A stretch of DNA of 56,810 nt from an uncultured Oscillospiraceae bacterium (GCA_947588955.1 CANPYX010000013.1:1-56810), one strand, 5' to 3'; positions 7,905-16,106 are shown, numbered from the stretch's first letter. Notes: a model not told the origin generated them from the sequence alone. Numbers and translations are program-made.

Positions 7905-8686
7905 CAAACAGTGATATACTTAATACAGCCCTCCGCCAGTCCGCCTGGGACTGCAATTGCTCCCCGGAGGATTTTAAGAAAACCGAGCACACCCTGACCC
8001 GCTCCCAGCCGTCTCCTCAGGCGAGGAGATATTTAAACCTCCCCCACATCTGCAATTTCGTCACCTACGGCGCGGGCATCGTCGCCTCGGCGGGGGAGGG
8101 GTACGGTAAGCCGGCAGGGGAGTGCCTTGGGATATTCCCCTGCGACAAGCCACCCTACAGGCTTTTTGAGACCCCCGGCGCGCACCTGGTGGAGGAGGCG
8201 TTCGCCCCCTACGGCGGCAGTATATGCTTCATGGCGGAATACTTCCTGCCGGACCTTGCCGCCCTTGGCGAAAAGCTCTGCTCCTTTGAGTTGAGGCTCC
8301 TGGGGCGCGAGGATTTCCCGCCGCTTTACATACCTCAGTGGTCCAACGCCCTGTGCAGCCAAAGACCGCAGCTTGACGTGCTGGGTGTAGGCGCGTTTGA
8401 CGGCGGAAAAATGGTGGCGCTGGCGGGCTGCTCAGCCGATTGCGATACCATGTGGCAGATCGGGGTAGACGTACTGCCGGAGTACAGAAAAATGGGCCTC
8501 GCCACGGCGCTGACCTCAAGGCTGGCGCTGGAGATACTTGACAGGGGAAAGGTTCCCTTCTACTGCGCCGCCTGGTCAAATATAGCCTCCGTCCGCAACG
8601 CCCTCTCCTCCGGCTTCAAACCCGCATGGGTGGAGCTGACGGTAAAAACCAGAAACTTCGTTGACGGCATGAACAAAGGCAGTTAA
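7901..8686 (+). CDS. GNAT family N-acetyltransferase (261 aa)
   Basis: Two-part protein. About residues 1-150 hold an uncharacterised N-terminal domain (CNCSPEDFKK, LPHICNFVTYGAG). About 150-255 form a GNAT domain with MWQIGVDVLPEYRKMGLATALTS as the acetyl-CoA binding segment and FYCAAWSNIASVRNALSSGF as the closing helix-strand. The start overlaps the HD-domain stop by four bases. The acceptor is unknown. Confidence 0.82.
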   Translation: MTNSDILNTALRQSAWDCNCSPEDFKKTEHTLTRSQPSPQARRYLNLPHICNFVTYGAGIVASAGEGYGKPAGECLGIFPCDKPPYRLFETPGAHLVEEAFAPYGGSICFMAEYFLPDLAALGEKLCSFELRLLGREDFPPLYIPQWSNALCSQRPQLDVLGVGAFDGGKMVALAGCSADCDTMWQIGVDVLPEYRKMGLATALTSRLALEILDRGKVPFYCAAWSNIASVRNALSSGFKPAWVELTVKTRNFVDGMNKGS

Positions 8687-8727
8687 CCTTTTGGACATAA
8701 AAAGCGCCTTTTGGGGGTAAAAAAGAG

Positions 8728-9711
8728 ATGAAAAGGATACTTTTGATAGGCACCGGCGGGACTATAGCCTCACGGCAGACGGGCGAAGGACTTGCCCCCG
8801 GAATACCCGCGTCAGGGCTACTTTCAAGCCTGGGAGGGACCGGAAATATTCAGGTGGACAGCAGGGAGCTCCTGGCGCTGGACAGCACCAACATAACACC
8901 GGAGCACTGGCTCATGATCGCCGGCTGCGTCGAGGAAAATTATGATATCTACGACGGCTTTGTTATAACCCACGGCACCGACACCCTTGCCTACACCGCC
9001 GCGGCGCTGAGCTACCTCATACGAAAAAGCCCCAAGCCCATAATCCTCACCGGCGCCCAGAGACCCATCGGATACGACTCCACCGACTCAAAGGACAACT
9101 TGCGGGACGCCATACTCGCGGCGTCCTCGGACATGCCGGGTGTGGCAATAGTTTTTGACCACAGGGTCATTTTGGGCACCAGGGCGAAAAAGACGCGCTC
9201 CAAGAGCTACTCCGCCTTCGAGAGCATAAATTACCCGGAGCTTGGCGTCATACGCGACGGGGAGCTTGTGGTATTTATTCGCCAGGAAAGCGGCGAAAAG
9301 CCGGAGTTTTCCACGAAATTGAACACCAAAGTGGCGCTTTTGAAGCTTATCCCCGGAACGGGCAGGGAGGTGCTGGACTTCCTCTTTGAGTGCAACGACG
9401 CCGTGGTGATCGAGAGCTTCGGCGTGGGCGGGCTACCCGAGGCGGGCGGGTTCTTTGAGTGCGTCGAGGAATGGAAGAAAAAGGGACGTACGGCCGTGTT
9501 GACAACCCAGGTGGAGAACGAGGGCTCGGACCTGGCGGTCTACCACGTTGGAAGCAGGCTCAAGCGCGATTTGAAGGTTTTGGAGGCCTACGACATGACC
9601 ACCGAGGCTGTGGTCGCCAAGCTCATGTGGGTCCTCTCCCAAACAAAAACCGCCACGGAGGTGGAACGCCTGTTCTACACCCCCGTGGCGATGGATATGT
9701 TCCCGAGGTAG
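8728..9711 (+). CDS. ansA: Type I L-asparaginase
   Basis: Cytoplasmic asparaginase converting L-asparagine to aspartate and ammonia. The 327-aa length suits the bacterial type I family. Catalytic features: GTGGTIAS near the N-terminus with the nucleophilic Thr, and THGTDTLAYTAAAL containing the second Thr-Asp of the active site. ILTGAQRPIG and ESFGVGGLPE are family hallmarks. No signal peptide. It begins 41 bases after the acetyltransferase with a GGGGGT ribosome site, so it may be the third gene of that unit. Confidence 0.94.
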   Translation: MKRILLIGTGGTIASRQTGEGLAPGIPASGLLSSLGGTGNIQVDSRELLALDSTNITPEHWLMIAGCVEENYDIYDGFVITHGTDTLAYTAAALSYLIRKSPKPIILTGAQRPIGYDSTDSKDNLRDAILAASSDMPGVAIVFDHRVILGTRAKKTRSKSYSAFESINYPELGVIRDGELVVFIRQESGEKPEFSTKLNTKVALLKLIPGTGREVLDFLFECNDAVVIESFGVGGLPEAGGFFECVEEWKKKGRTAVLTTQVENEGSDLAVYHVGSRLKRDLKVLEAYDMTTEAVVAKLMWVLSQTKTATEVERLFYTPVAMDMFPR

Positions 9712-9713
9712 GG

Positions 9714-10196
9714 TTATTTTGCGATGAGAATGACCTCACCTGTGGCGGTGTTGTACCCAACGGTGACCTTTCTTCGGAAAAAGTCCTCATAGTGCGGGCG
9801 CTTCCAATGTGTGCAGTAGATGGACCTTGTCCGGACCCTAACAGAGTTTCCGTTTGCGTCCTGTACGGCGATGGGGAAGGTAACACGATTCCCTAAAATG
9901 CCAGTGTGCTCAAATTCCTCTATCACCTGATTGGAGAAGACATAGCTTTCCGGAGACTTGTAAAGGGACACGTACCTCACCCCGTAGTAGACGGCGAAGG
10001 GGACATACCACACCGTAAGGACTCCGAGGGAGATGAAAAGAACGGTATTTCTGTAGCCGGGAAACCCCGCCATGCAGACGCAGACCACGACTGCCATAAA
10101 AATGAGCAGAAAGAGGTAGGACGCTGTCAGAACCTTGAGGTCAGAGATGTACGCCCTCGCCTCGGCGGAGTTTTTGATTTTTTGCTGCGTGTTCAT
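9714..10196 (-). CDS. Membrane protein of unknown function
   Basis: A 160-aa protein with two transmembrane segments (about residues 26-50 with LFLLIFMAVVVCVCMA, and about 58-80 with TVLFISLGVLTVWYVPFAVY), then a C-terminal soluble domain (KSPESYVFSNQVIEEFEH onward) that reads as a small beta-rich module. Start MNTQQK chosen because GAGGTGAC lies 4 bases upstream; the frame's earlier ATG has none. It ends 3 bases from the convergent asparaginase stop. No family recognised. Confidence 0.75.
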   Translation of the reverse strand: MNTQQKIKNSAEARAYISDLKVLTASYLFLLIFMAVVVCVCMAGFPGYRNTVLFISLGVLTVWYVPFAVYYGVRYVSLYKSPESYVFSNQVIEEFEHTGILGNRVTFPIAVQDANGNSVRVRTRSIYCTHWKRPHYEDFFRRKVTVGYNTATGEVILIAK

Positions 10197-10255
10197 ACAT
10201 GTCACCTCGGAAAGAATCGTATCACAAGGCATAGAATTTTGCAAGTCTTACCGCT

Positions 10256-10729
10256 TTATTTGATGATTTCCTCCACTTCCCCGATATACATGGTATGCGG
10301 CGCCTCGGTTTTATAAAAGGCACTGACGACCTTCTCCGGCATGGCGGCGGGGTCCATGTCCTGCCGGTAAATTTTCCGGCAAATCAGGGTGGTGTGGGCC
10401 TCCTCAAAGGTCACGGCGTTTTCGAGAAATTTGGGGGTGAGACCGGACTTTGCTACCTTGTCCCCGTCCCTGCCTGACTCGGAGCCCAGGAGCAGCAGGG
10501 CTTTCCGGTACGCCTCGGGAAAAAAGCTCACGGTGAAAAAGTCGTTTTCCTCCAAAAATCCGTGGGTGTAGCGCACTGGCTTGACATAGACGGTGACGAC
10601 GCTCTTTCCCCACAGTGTCCCGGCTCCGCCCCAGCTGACGGTCATGGTGTTGTACCGCTCCCGCGTCCCGGCGGTTACCAGCGCCCACTCCCGGTCGAAC
10701 AGGGAGAAAATATCGGTTTTGAGTTCCAT
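10256..10729 (-). CDS. Flavin reductase family protein (FMN-binding split barrel)
   Basis: A 157-aa FMN-binding protein of the flavin reductase-like split-barrel superfamily. MELKTDIFSLFDREWALVTAG is the N-terminus, NTMTVSWGG is the FMN-contacting segment typical of the family, and VKPVRYTHGFLEEN, FTVSFF and LLLGSESGRDGDKVAKSGL follow in canonical order. The start is set by AAGGAGG 5 bases upstream. The physiological electron acceptor is unknown. Confidence 0.88.
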   Translation of the reverse strand: MELKTDIFSLFDREWALVTAGTRERYNTMTVSWGGAGTLWGKSVVTVYVKPVRYTHGFLEENDFFTVSFFPEAYRKALLLLGSESGRDGDKVAKSGLTPKFLENAVTFEEAHTTLICRKIYRQDMDPAAMPEKVVSAFYKTEAPHTMYIGEVEEIIK

Positions 10730-10788
10730 AAGATTCCTCCTTATCAAATTAGATGACTATAGTATACTTCAACACGGAGGTGTTTTCA

Positions 10789-12399
10789 ATGAAAATTACA
10801 TTTATAGGCGCCACTCATGACGTCACCGGAAGCTGCACTTTACTTGAGGTTGGGGGGCATAATATACTTATTGACTGCGGTATGAAGCAGGGTTCTACGG
10901 CCTTTGAAAACGTTTCCATACCGGTCAAGGAGGGGGATATTGAGTGCGTTTTACTCACTCACGCCCACGTTGATCACTCGGGGAACCTTCCACTTCTTTA
11001 CAAAAACGGCTTTCGCGGGGCAATATACACCACGGAGGCCACCAGAAATCTGTGTGAAATAATGCTACGCGACTGCGCCAACATCCAGATGTCCGAGGCG
11101 GAATATAAATCCAGGAAGGCAAAACGTGCCGGAGAGCCCGAGGTGGAGCCGCTTTTTGACATAAATGACGCCGAAAATGTCCTGAAGCTCTTTCGGGGCT
11201 GTGACTACGGCAGACCCATCCGCATTAACGAAAACCTCACCGTCAGGTTCACCGACATAGGTCACCTTTTAGGCTCCGCCTGCATAGAAGCATGGCTTGT
11301 TGAGGGGGAAAACACGCGAAAAATGGTGTTTTCCGGCGATGTTGGGAATACCTGCCAGCCAATCATATGCGACCCGGAAAAGGTTCGGGAGGCGGACTAC
11401 GTTCTGCTGGAATCCACCTATGGCGACAGGTTCCACGGCGAGCGGAGGGAGTACATAAATACGCTGGCGGGATTCATTCAAAGGACTCTGGACAGGGGAG
11501 GGAACGTGATAATTCCCTCATTTGCCGTGGGCAGGACTCAGGAGATATTGTACTTTATAAGAGAAATCAAAAACAATGAGCTTGTAAAAAACCACCCGGG
11601 TTTCCCCGTGTACGTGGACAGCCCACTTGCCAACGAGGCGACAAGCGTCTTCATGCAGTGCGACACCCGCTACCTTGACGAGGAGACGCGCGCGGTGATG
11701 GCGGCGGGGGAGAACCCGCTGGTGTTCGACGGACTTTACCTCACTACATCAACCGAGGAATCCCGTGCGCTGAATACCGATATGGAGCCGAAAATAATCA
11801 TTTCCGCCTCAGGAATGTGCGACGCGGGCAGGATCAGGCACCACCTCAAGTATAACCTGTGGCGACAGGAGTGCATGGTATTATTTGTCGGCTACCAGGC
11901 GGCGGGGACGCTGGGCAGGTTGATTTACGACGGGGCGAAGTCGGTGAAGCTTTTCGGCGACGACGTTGCGGTAAACGCGGAGATACAGTATCTTCCGGGC
12001 GTTTCGGGGCACGCCGACAAGGGCGGTTTGCTGGACTGGATCGGTGGCTTTGACCCCAAGCCAAAGCTTGTTTTTGTTAACCACGGGGACGAGGGAGCCT
12101 GCGAGGAGCTGGCAAGAGCTCTCAACGAGGAGAAGGGCATAAAGGCCTACGCGCCTTACTCCGGCGCGGAGTTTGACCTTCTTAAAGGCGAGTTTGTCCG
12201 CATAACCGAGGGCGTTCGGGTGAGGAAGGAGAAGCCCGCGAGTCTGGCCAGGAAGCGGGCGGACGACGCCTTCCGCCGGCTCATGGACGCCGTAAACCGC
12301 CTCGTCCTCGCCGCCCAGGACTGCGACGGCATGGCGACAAAGGACCTTGCCAAGCTCACGGGGATGGTTACGTCACTGACGGAGAAAATGCGGAAGTGA
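10789..12399 (+). CDS. MBL-fold beta-CASP RNA metallo-hydrolase
   Basis: A 536-aa zinc hydrolase of the beta-CASP group, whose members include RNA exonucleases and endonucleases. The metallo-beta-lactamase signature LLTHAHVDHSGNLP gives the HxHxDH zinc site near residue 57. DIGHLLGSACIEAW, VFSGDVGN and LLESTYGDRFH follow. The beta-CASP insert contains NVIIPSFAVGRTQEILYF, and the C-terminal motifs include IISASGMCDAGRIRHHLK and SGHADKGGLLDWI. Start MKITFIG is placed by CGGAGG 8 bases upstream. A C-terminal extension of about 70 mostly helical residues is unassigned. Probably monocistronic. Confidence 0.93.
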   Translation: MKITFIGATHDVTGSCTLLEVGGHNILIDCGMKQGSTAFENVSIPVKEGDIECVLLTHAHVDHSGNLPLLYKNGFRGAIYTTEATRNLCEIMLRDCANIQMSEAEYKSRKAKRAGEPEVEPLFDINDAENVLKLFRGCDYGRPIRINENLTVRFTDIGHLLGSACIEAWLVEGENTRKMVFSGDVGNTCQPIICDPEKVREADYVLLESTYGDRFHGERREYINTLAGFIQRTLDRGGNVIIPSFAVGRTQEILYFIREIKNNELVKNHPGFPVYVDSPLANEATSVFMQCDTRYLDEETRAVMAAGENPLVFDGLYLTTSTEESRALNTDMEPKIIISASGMCDAGRIRHHLKYNLWRQECMVLFVGYQAAGTLGRLIYDGAKSVKLFGDDVAVNAEIQYLPGVSGHADKGGLLDWIGGFDPKPKLVFVNHGDEGACEELARALNEEKGIKAYAPYSGAEFDLLKGEFVRITEGVRVRKEKPASLARKRADDAFRRLMDAVNRLVLAAQDCDGMATKDLAKLTGMVTSLTEKMRK

Positions 12400-12563
12400 A
12401 AGGTGTCCGCCCTTAACGGGCGCGGGGGCTCCTGAGCCGCGGGGCTATTTATAAGGTATCCGCCCCTATGGGGCGGGGGCGAGTGCGTGGAATTGGGGGG
12501 TGCGCATATGGGGGTGAGGGGGTGGTAGACTTGTGCTGCCTTCTCATATATTTTTGCAAAAGA
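12400..12563. other. Non-coding spacer with a GC-rich hairpin
   Basis: Contains CCGCCCC-TAT-GGGGCGG at 12460-12476 and a weaker GGCTCCTGAGCC. Nothing coding is supported. Confidence 0.5.
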
Positions 12564-12603
12564 AGCCGATGATTTTGTGACGGTTCTCACAAAATCATCG
12601 GCT
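12564..12603 (-). terminator. Terminator of the radical SAM operon
   Basis: A perfect 17-bp stem (AGCCGATGATTTTGTGA and its complement) with a 6-base loop. On the minus strand it is followed by TCTTTTGC, so it best serves the radical SAM gene that ends at 12650. It may also stop the plus-strand transcript. Confidence 0.75.
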
Positions 12604-12649
12604 CTGCGTCTTTAATTATGTTGGATTGATTATTACAAAAAAGCCCCGC

Positions 12650-13786
12650 TCAAATTCCGTACTTTTCAAATTCACCATAATAGAGTCTTCTGATCTCTTC
12701 AATGGCATTAATTGTATAATAGGTTTTGTGAGCGTCATACCGTTTGGGATTTCGGATAATTCTCTGTGCTTCCAACTCGGCCGCGAATAGGCAAATCAGC
12801 TTTTGTGTCCTGCAGTGAATATCATCCTTAACGCCAAAATCCTTATTGGTCTGATAGTTTGCCCCGGCACAGGTTGGACACATTGGATAAATGTAACAAT
12901 CCGTAAAGCACTTATCGCAAGCAAACAATGACTCATTAGAAAAATCAAGAGACATAACCTCTTTTAGCTCTTCCGGCGAAAAAGTCATTGGTGTGAAATA
13001 AGAACAGGGATATTGCTTTCCGTCAACATCAAAGAACAGACAGCTCACTCCTGTGCCGCACCATTTAAACTTTCGGCGGTCCCTGGCCTCACACAGCGCG
13101 AACTGCTTGTCAAACATCTGATTGTACAGGTTATCGTTCTCCACATAGAAGTCGACAAGTTCTTTTAGCTGACGAACAAGCTCCCGGACGACCTCCTCCT
13201 CATCCCACTGGAAATTCCCTTCCGCAAGATTCACTCCTCTTACCTTCTGAAAGCCGAGAGAGTGAATGAACTTGATGCTCTCTGCCAATCGCGGGATCGA
13301 ATACTCCGAAATTGTCATCTTAACGCCTTGCTCCGGCCAGTTTTGTGCAAAAAAGCCGGTATCTATCTTCTCAAAGGAGCCGCTCCGATTGTGGTTATGG
13401 ACCTCCGGCGTGCCGTCGATACTAAGACCCAAATAAAAGCCATTGCGATGCCCGTGAAACCACGCCTTCATCTCATCGTTCAGAAGCGTTCCGTTGGTTG
13501 TAGCAAAAAGCATTTTTTTCGTGTCCGGATAACGCTCATGAACATATTCATATATCTGCCTTAAAAGCTCAAATTCCAAAAGCGGTTCCCCGCCCATAAA
13601 TTTGAGCAAGATCCCACTGTATTTTTCCCTGTCATAGGATTCGAAAATCTTATCGACACATGCCTTCGCCGTGTCAAGGTCCATACTTACCGGGCTCTTG
13701 TGCTTTTGATAACAGTACACACAATTCAGATTGCAGCTGCGCGTCACGCAGATTGTAGGATCATATAACTTTCCCTGCTTTTCCAT
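12650..13786 (-). CDS. Radical SAM/SPASM enzyme, candidate peptide maturase
   Basis: A 378-aa radical SAM enzyme with a SPASM-type C-terminus. The CxxxCxxC cluster is C18-C22-C25 (TRSCNLNCVYC). GGEPLL at 65-70 is the AdoMet motif. The C-terminal cysteines (WCGTGVSCLFFDVDGKQYPC, then CDKCFTDCYIYPMCPTC and a late IHCRTQKLIC) match auxiliary iron-sulfur clusters used by peptide- and protein-modifying members such as sactipeptide maturases and anaerobic sulfatase maturases. It lies 36 bases after a small zinc-ribbon protein with a Cys-rich tail and is co-transcribed with it. Start ATG at 13786; a TTG at 13798 with GGGGAGA upstream is an alternative. The substrate is inferred. Confidence 0.9.
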   Translation of the reverse strand: MEKQGKLYDPTICVTRSCNLNCVYCYQKHKSPVSMDLDTAKACVDKIFESYDREKYSGILLKFMGGEPLLEFELLRQIYEYVHERYPDTKKMLFATTNGTLLNDEMKAWFHGHRNGFYLGLSIDGTPEVHNHNRSGSFEKIDTGFFAQNWPEQGVKMTISEYSIPRLAESIKFIHSLGFQKVRGVNLAEGNFQWDEEEVVRELVRQLKELVDFYVENDNLYNQMFDKQFALCEARDRRKFKWCGTGVSCLFFDVDGKQYPCSYFTPMTFSPEELKEVMSLDFSNESLFACDKCFTDCYIYPMCPTCAGANYQTNKDFGVKDDIHCRTQKLICLFAAELEAQRIIRNPKRYDAHKTYYTINAIEEIRRLYYGEFEKYGI

Positions 13787-13822
13787 GCTTCCTGTCAATC
13801 TTCTCCCCTGAATTTCACAGCA

Positions 13823-14152
13823 TCAGTTCCAAATGCTTCCGTCGCAATCGCACTCGCCCACCGCGCAGTCACAAGTGCCGTTGGGAGTCTCATCCCACAC
13901 GGGCATACCGGTTGGTCTGCTGACCGCTTCCGGTTCTACCTCCTTCTTGACCTGAGCAAGCTTATCCATGGTATTTCCGGAAAGGACCGGCATCCCATCT
14001 TCCTTTACCTGGCTTCCGCATTTAAAGCAAAACCTGGCGGCATCAGGTAACTGCGTTCCGCACTTCGGGCACACGTTGGCTTTTTTCGCGCCGCACATCA
14101 TGCAATACTGTGCCCCCTCAACCATTTCCGCTCCGCATTTTACACATTTCAT
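13823..14152 (-). CDS. Double zinc-ribbon protein with Cys-rich tail, candidate modified precursor
   Basis: A 109-aa protein that starts at MKCVKCG (GGGAGG 7 bases upstream). Two zinc ribbons are visible: C3/C6 with C17/C20, and C28/C31 with C42/C45. A charged linker (about 47-90) follows, then a short tail TCDCAVGECDCDGSIWN carrying C94, C96, C101 and C103 in two CDC pairs. No membrane segment. It is the first gene of a two-gene operon with a radical SAM/SPASM enzyme and has a near-consensus promoter. The layout, a folded leader followed by a compact Cys-rich tail, is what a ribosomally made, radical-SAM-modified precursor might look like. The alternative is an ordinary zinc-ribbon protein next to an enzyme by chance. 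Confidence 0.75.
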   Translation of the reverse strand: MKCVKCGAEMVEGAQYCMMCGAKKANVCPKCGTQLPDAARFCFKCGSQVKEDGMPVLSGNTMDKLAQVKKEVEPEAVSRPTGMPVWDETPNGTCDCAVGECDCDGSIWN

Positions 14153-14265
14153 ATTTTTTCCTCCCAAATTTTCTTTCTATTTTTAAACATTTAATCACAT
14201 ACTTAGGCCTTGGCGGTCTAACTTTTTTTCCTGTTTGGTAATTCCTGCTATGTAACAGCATTTAC

Positions 14266-14294
14266 ATTTTATCCCGCAGCACTTATTTTGTCAA
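14266..14294 (-). promoter_or_regulatory. Strong promoter of the zinc-ribbon/radical SAM operon
   Basis: On the minus strand TTGACA, 17 bases, TAAAAT: perfect -35, 5/6 -10, ideal spacing. The leader to the ATG at 14152 is about 107 bases. The intervening DNA is AT-rich. Confidence 0.75.
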
Positions 14295-14321
14295 TTTCTC
14301 CATAGGGGTAAAAAATGTATT

Positions 14322-14729
14322 TTACGATATGAGCTTTTTGGCGAAGGTGGCGGCGGAGGTCAGGTCGGTTTCATTGGGGCGGCCCTTGTGGAGGAAGGCG
14401 AAGGAGCCGGGGCAGGAGAATTCCTCGTCGGACATGGGGATATTCTTCGCGGCAAGAAGCTTTTCCACGTATTTTTTAGTCGATCTGAGGGAGGCGGAGG
14501 TGCTGAAATTTACTGCCTTTCCCACGGAGACTGTGATGCCGGAGATGAATTTTTTTACCTCGTCGTCCACGTCGAAGGCGTAGGGGGAGCTTCCAAGGAA
14601 CAGAATGTCCACGTCCTCGGTAAGGGGCTGGGAGACGGGCTTTGCCTCTACGCCGACGGCGGAGGATATTGCCTCCGCGAGACGTTTGGTGTTACCGCCT
14701 CTGGAATAGTAACGGATAGCGAGCTTCAT
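14322..14729 (-). CDS. Flavodoxin-like protein
   Basis: A 135-aa flavodoxin-fold protein. MKLAIRYYSRGGNTKRLAEAI carries the phosphate-binding loop (S-x-G-N-T). DILFLGSSPYAFDVDDEVKKF and VNFSTSASLRSTKKYVEKLL follow in flavodoxin order, and CPGSFAFLHKGRPNETDL near the end matches short single-domain flavodoxins. It is expected to bind FMN and carry electrons; the partner is unknown. Start set by AAGGAGG 8 bases upstream. Single gene. Confidence 0.85.
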   Translation of the reverse strand: MKLAIRYYSRGGNTKRLAEAISSAVGVEAKPVSQPLTEDVDILFLGSSPYAFDVDDEVKKFISGITVSVGKAVNFSTSASLRSTKKYVEKLLAAKNIPMSDEEFSCPGSFAFLHKGRPNETDLTSAATFAKKLIS

Positions 14730-14916
14730 TTTTTTGTCCTCCTTGCTTTTAAAATTAACCCATATGTTCATGGTATTTCAATTGGGGTGAATTGTCAAGA
14801 AGGGGGGCGTTTTTTTTGCGCCGCGGCGGTGGAAGGTGAAATTGATGCGGCGCTGAAATAATCTTCTGCCTTATAGTGTAAAATAGAGGAATACCTTATT
14901 TTATACGGAGGCAGTT

Positions 14917-15753
14917 ATGGAAAATAGAACGCTGGACGAGAATTTGCGCGGCTTTGCCGCTTGGCTGCGGCGGGAGGAAAAGAGCGAGGGAACGGTGGAG
15001 AAGTATCTCCGGGACGCGGCGGGGTTTGCCGCGCACATGGGTGGCGCGCCCGTCACAAAGGACGCCGTTGCCGCGTGGCGGGACTGGCTGGTGACGCAGG
15101 GGTACGCGCCGGTCACGGTCAATTCCATGGTGGCGTCGGTGAACGCCCTGCTGCGGTTTTTGGGGCGGGAGGACTGCCGGGTAAAAGCCCTGCGGCTCCA
15201 GCGGAGGGTGTTCCGGGATCGGAGCCGGGAGCTGACGCGAGAGGAGTATGGCCGCCTCCTCGCCTCCGCTGGCGGAAAGTCAAGGCTGGCGCTGCTGATG
15301 GAGACAATTTGCTCCACCGGCATCCGGGTCAGCGAGGTCAGGTATATCACTGTGGAGGCGGCGAGAGAGGGCAGGGCGGAAATCTCCCTCAAGGGGAAGA
15401 TCCGCGTCATCCTTCTCCCCGGCAAGCTCTGCCGGAAGCTTTTGAAATACGCAAAAAAGCAGAAAACCGCCTCCGGCGAGATATTCCTCACAGGAAACGG
15501 CAAGCCCCTGACCCGCGGTCAAATCTGGGCGGAAATGAAGGCCGTGTGCAAAAAAGCGGGGGTGGACCCGCGAAAGGTCTTCCCCCACAATTTAAGACAT
15601 CTATTTGCCCGAACCTTCTACCGCGTGACACGCGACATCGCAAAGCTGGCGGACGTACTGGGTCACAGCTCCATCGAGACCACGCGCATTTACCTCATCT
15701 CCACCGGCGAGGAACACGCGCGGGTGCTGGACCGGCTGGGGCTTGTGAGTTAG
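14917..15753 (+). CDS. Tyrosine recombinase adjoining an invertible segment
   Basis: A 278-aa tyrosine recombinase (XerC/D-like). An N-terminal SAM-like DNA-binding domain (about 1-95) precedes the catalytic domain: R in ETICSTGIRVSEVRYI, K in ISLKGKIRVILL, HNLRHLFARTF with the H-x-x-R pair, LGHSSIETTRIYL with the second H and the nucleophilic Tyr. RBS ACGGAGG. It is immediately followed (its stop codon overlaps the first inverted site) by a 225-base segment flanked by inverted sites and then a surface-protein operon, the arrangement of a dedicated inversion enzyme. A close paralogue lies at 55930-56745. Confidence 0.94.
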   Translation: MENRTLDENLRGFAAWLRREEKSEGTVEKYLRDAAGFAAHMGGAPVTKDAVAAWRDWLVTQGYAPVTVNSMVASVNALLRFLGREDCRVKALRLQRRVFRDRSRELTREEYGRLLASAGGKSRLALLMETICSTGIRVSEVRYITVEAAREGRAEISLKGKIRVILLPGKLCRKLLKYAKKQKTASGEIFLTGNGKPLTRGQIWAEMKAVCKKAGVDPRKVFPHNLRHLFARTFYRVTRDIAKLADVLGHSSIETTRIYLISTGEEHARVLDRLGLVS

Positions 15754-15776
15754 GACAAAATTACTATTTTGTATCC
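15753..15776. repeat. Left inverted recombination site
   Basis: Contains ACAAAATTACTATTTTG (15755-15771), itself a dyad CAAAAT-tact-ATTTTG with flanking GGA/TCC. The same 17 bases occur in reverse complement at the right site. A tyrosine recombinase core with 4-base spacer is a reasonable reading. Confidence 0.7.
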
Positions 15777-15819
15777 TACATAAAACTATATTTAGGGCAC
15801 TAATACCCTACATAGACAG

Positions 15820-15848
15820 ATTTTAGCACGGTGGAAACGAAATGTAAA
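15820..15848 (-). promoter_or_regulatory. Promoter inside the invertible segment
   Basis: On the minus strand TTTACA, 17 bases, TAAAAT: 5/6 at each box, ideal spacing. It presently faces left, away from the surface operon. Confidence 0.7.
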
Positions 15849-15889
15849 GTCTCTAATACAAGAAAATTATAAAAAATTGCACAATTAAC

Positions 15890-15922
15890 AGGACCGCAAA
15901 ACGAAAATTTTTCGTCGGTCCT
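15890..15922. terminator. Hairpin inside the invertible segment
   Basis: AGGACC/GGTCCT outer stem and ACGAAAA/TTTTCGT inner stem, followed by TGTTGT. A weak terminator that could block read-through from the recombinase in the OFF orientation. Confidence 0.5.
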
Positions 15923-15983
15923 TGTTGTCATGTCCAAAATCAGCAAATAAATGGACGTTTACCAATTATGGGCATTATTCCGT

Positions 15984-16025
15984 ATGACACTCAATGCAAA
16001 ATAGTAATTTTGTATTGAGTGTCAT
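15984..16025. repeat. Right inverted recombination site with extended palindrome
   Basis: CAAAATAGTAATTTTG (15997-16012) is the exact reverse complement of the left core. It is embedded in a 42-base palindrome with perfect 12-base arms ATGACACTCAAT and ATTGAGTGTCAT. Confidence 0.7.
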
Positions 16026-16106
16026 AGAAGGAGGCGGTGCGCGACAGAGGGGCGGGAATATTATATTTCTGAATCCAATATAAATTGCAAAAAGGAGGTT
16101 ATTTTA

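Larger units (their letters stand above)
15772..15996. promoter_or_regulatory. Putative invertible promoter segment (OFF orientation)
   Basis: About 225 AT-rich bases between inverted sites, holding a good minus-strand promoter (15820-15848) and a hairpin (15890-15922) but no convincing plus-strand promoter toward the surface operon. Recombination between the sites would turn the promoter to face 16107, about 150 bases from its start codon. In the arrangement given, the promoter points at the 3' end of the recombinase. Confidence 0.7.
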
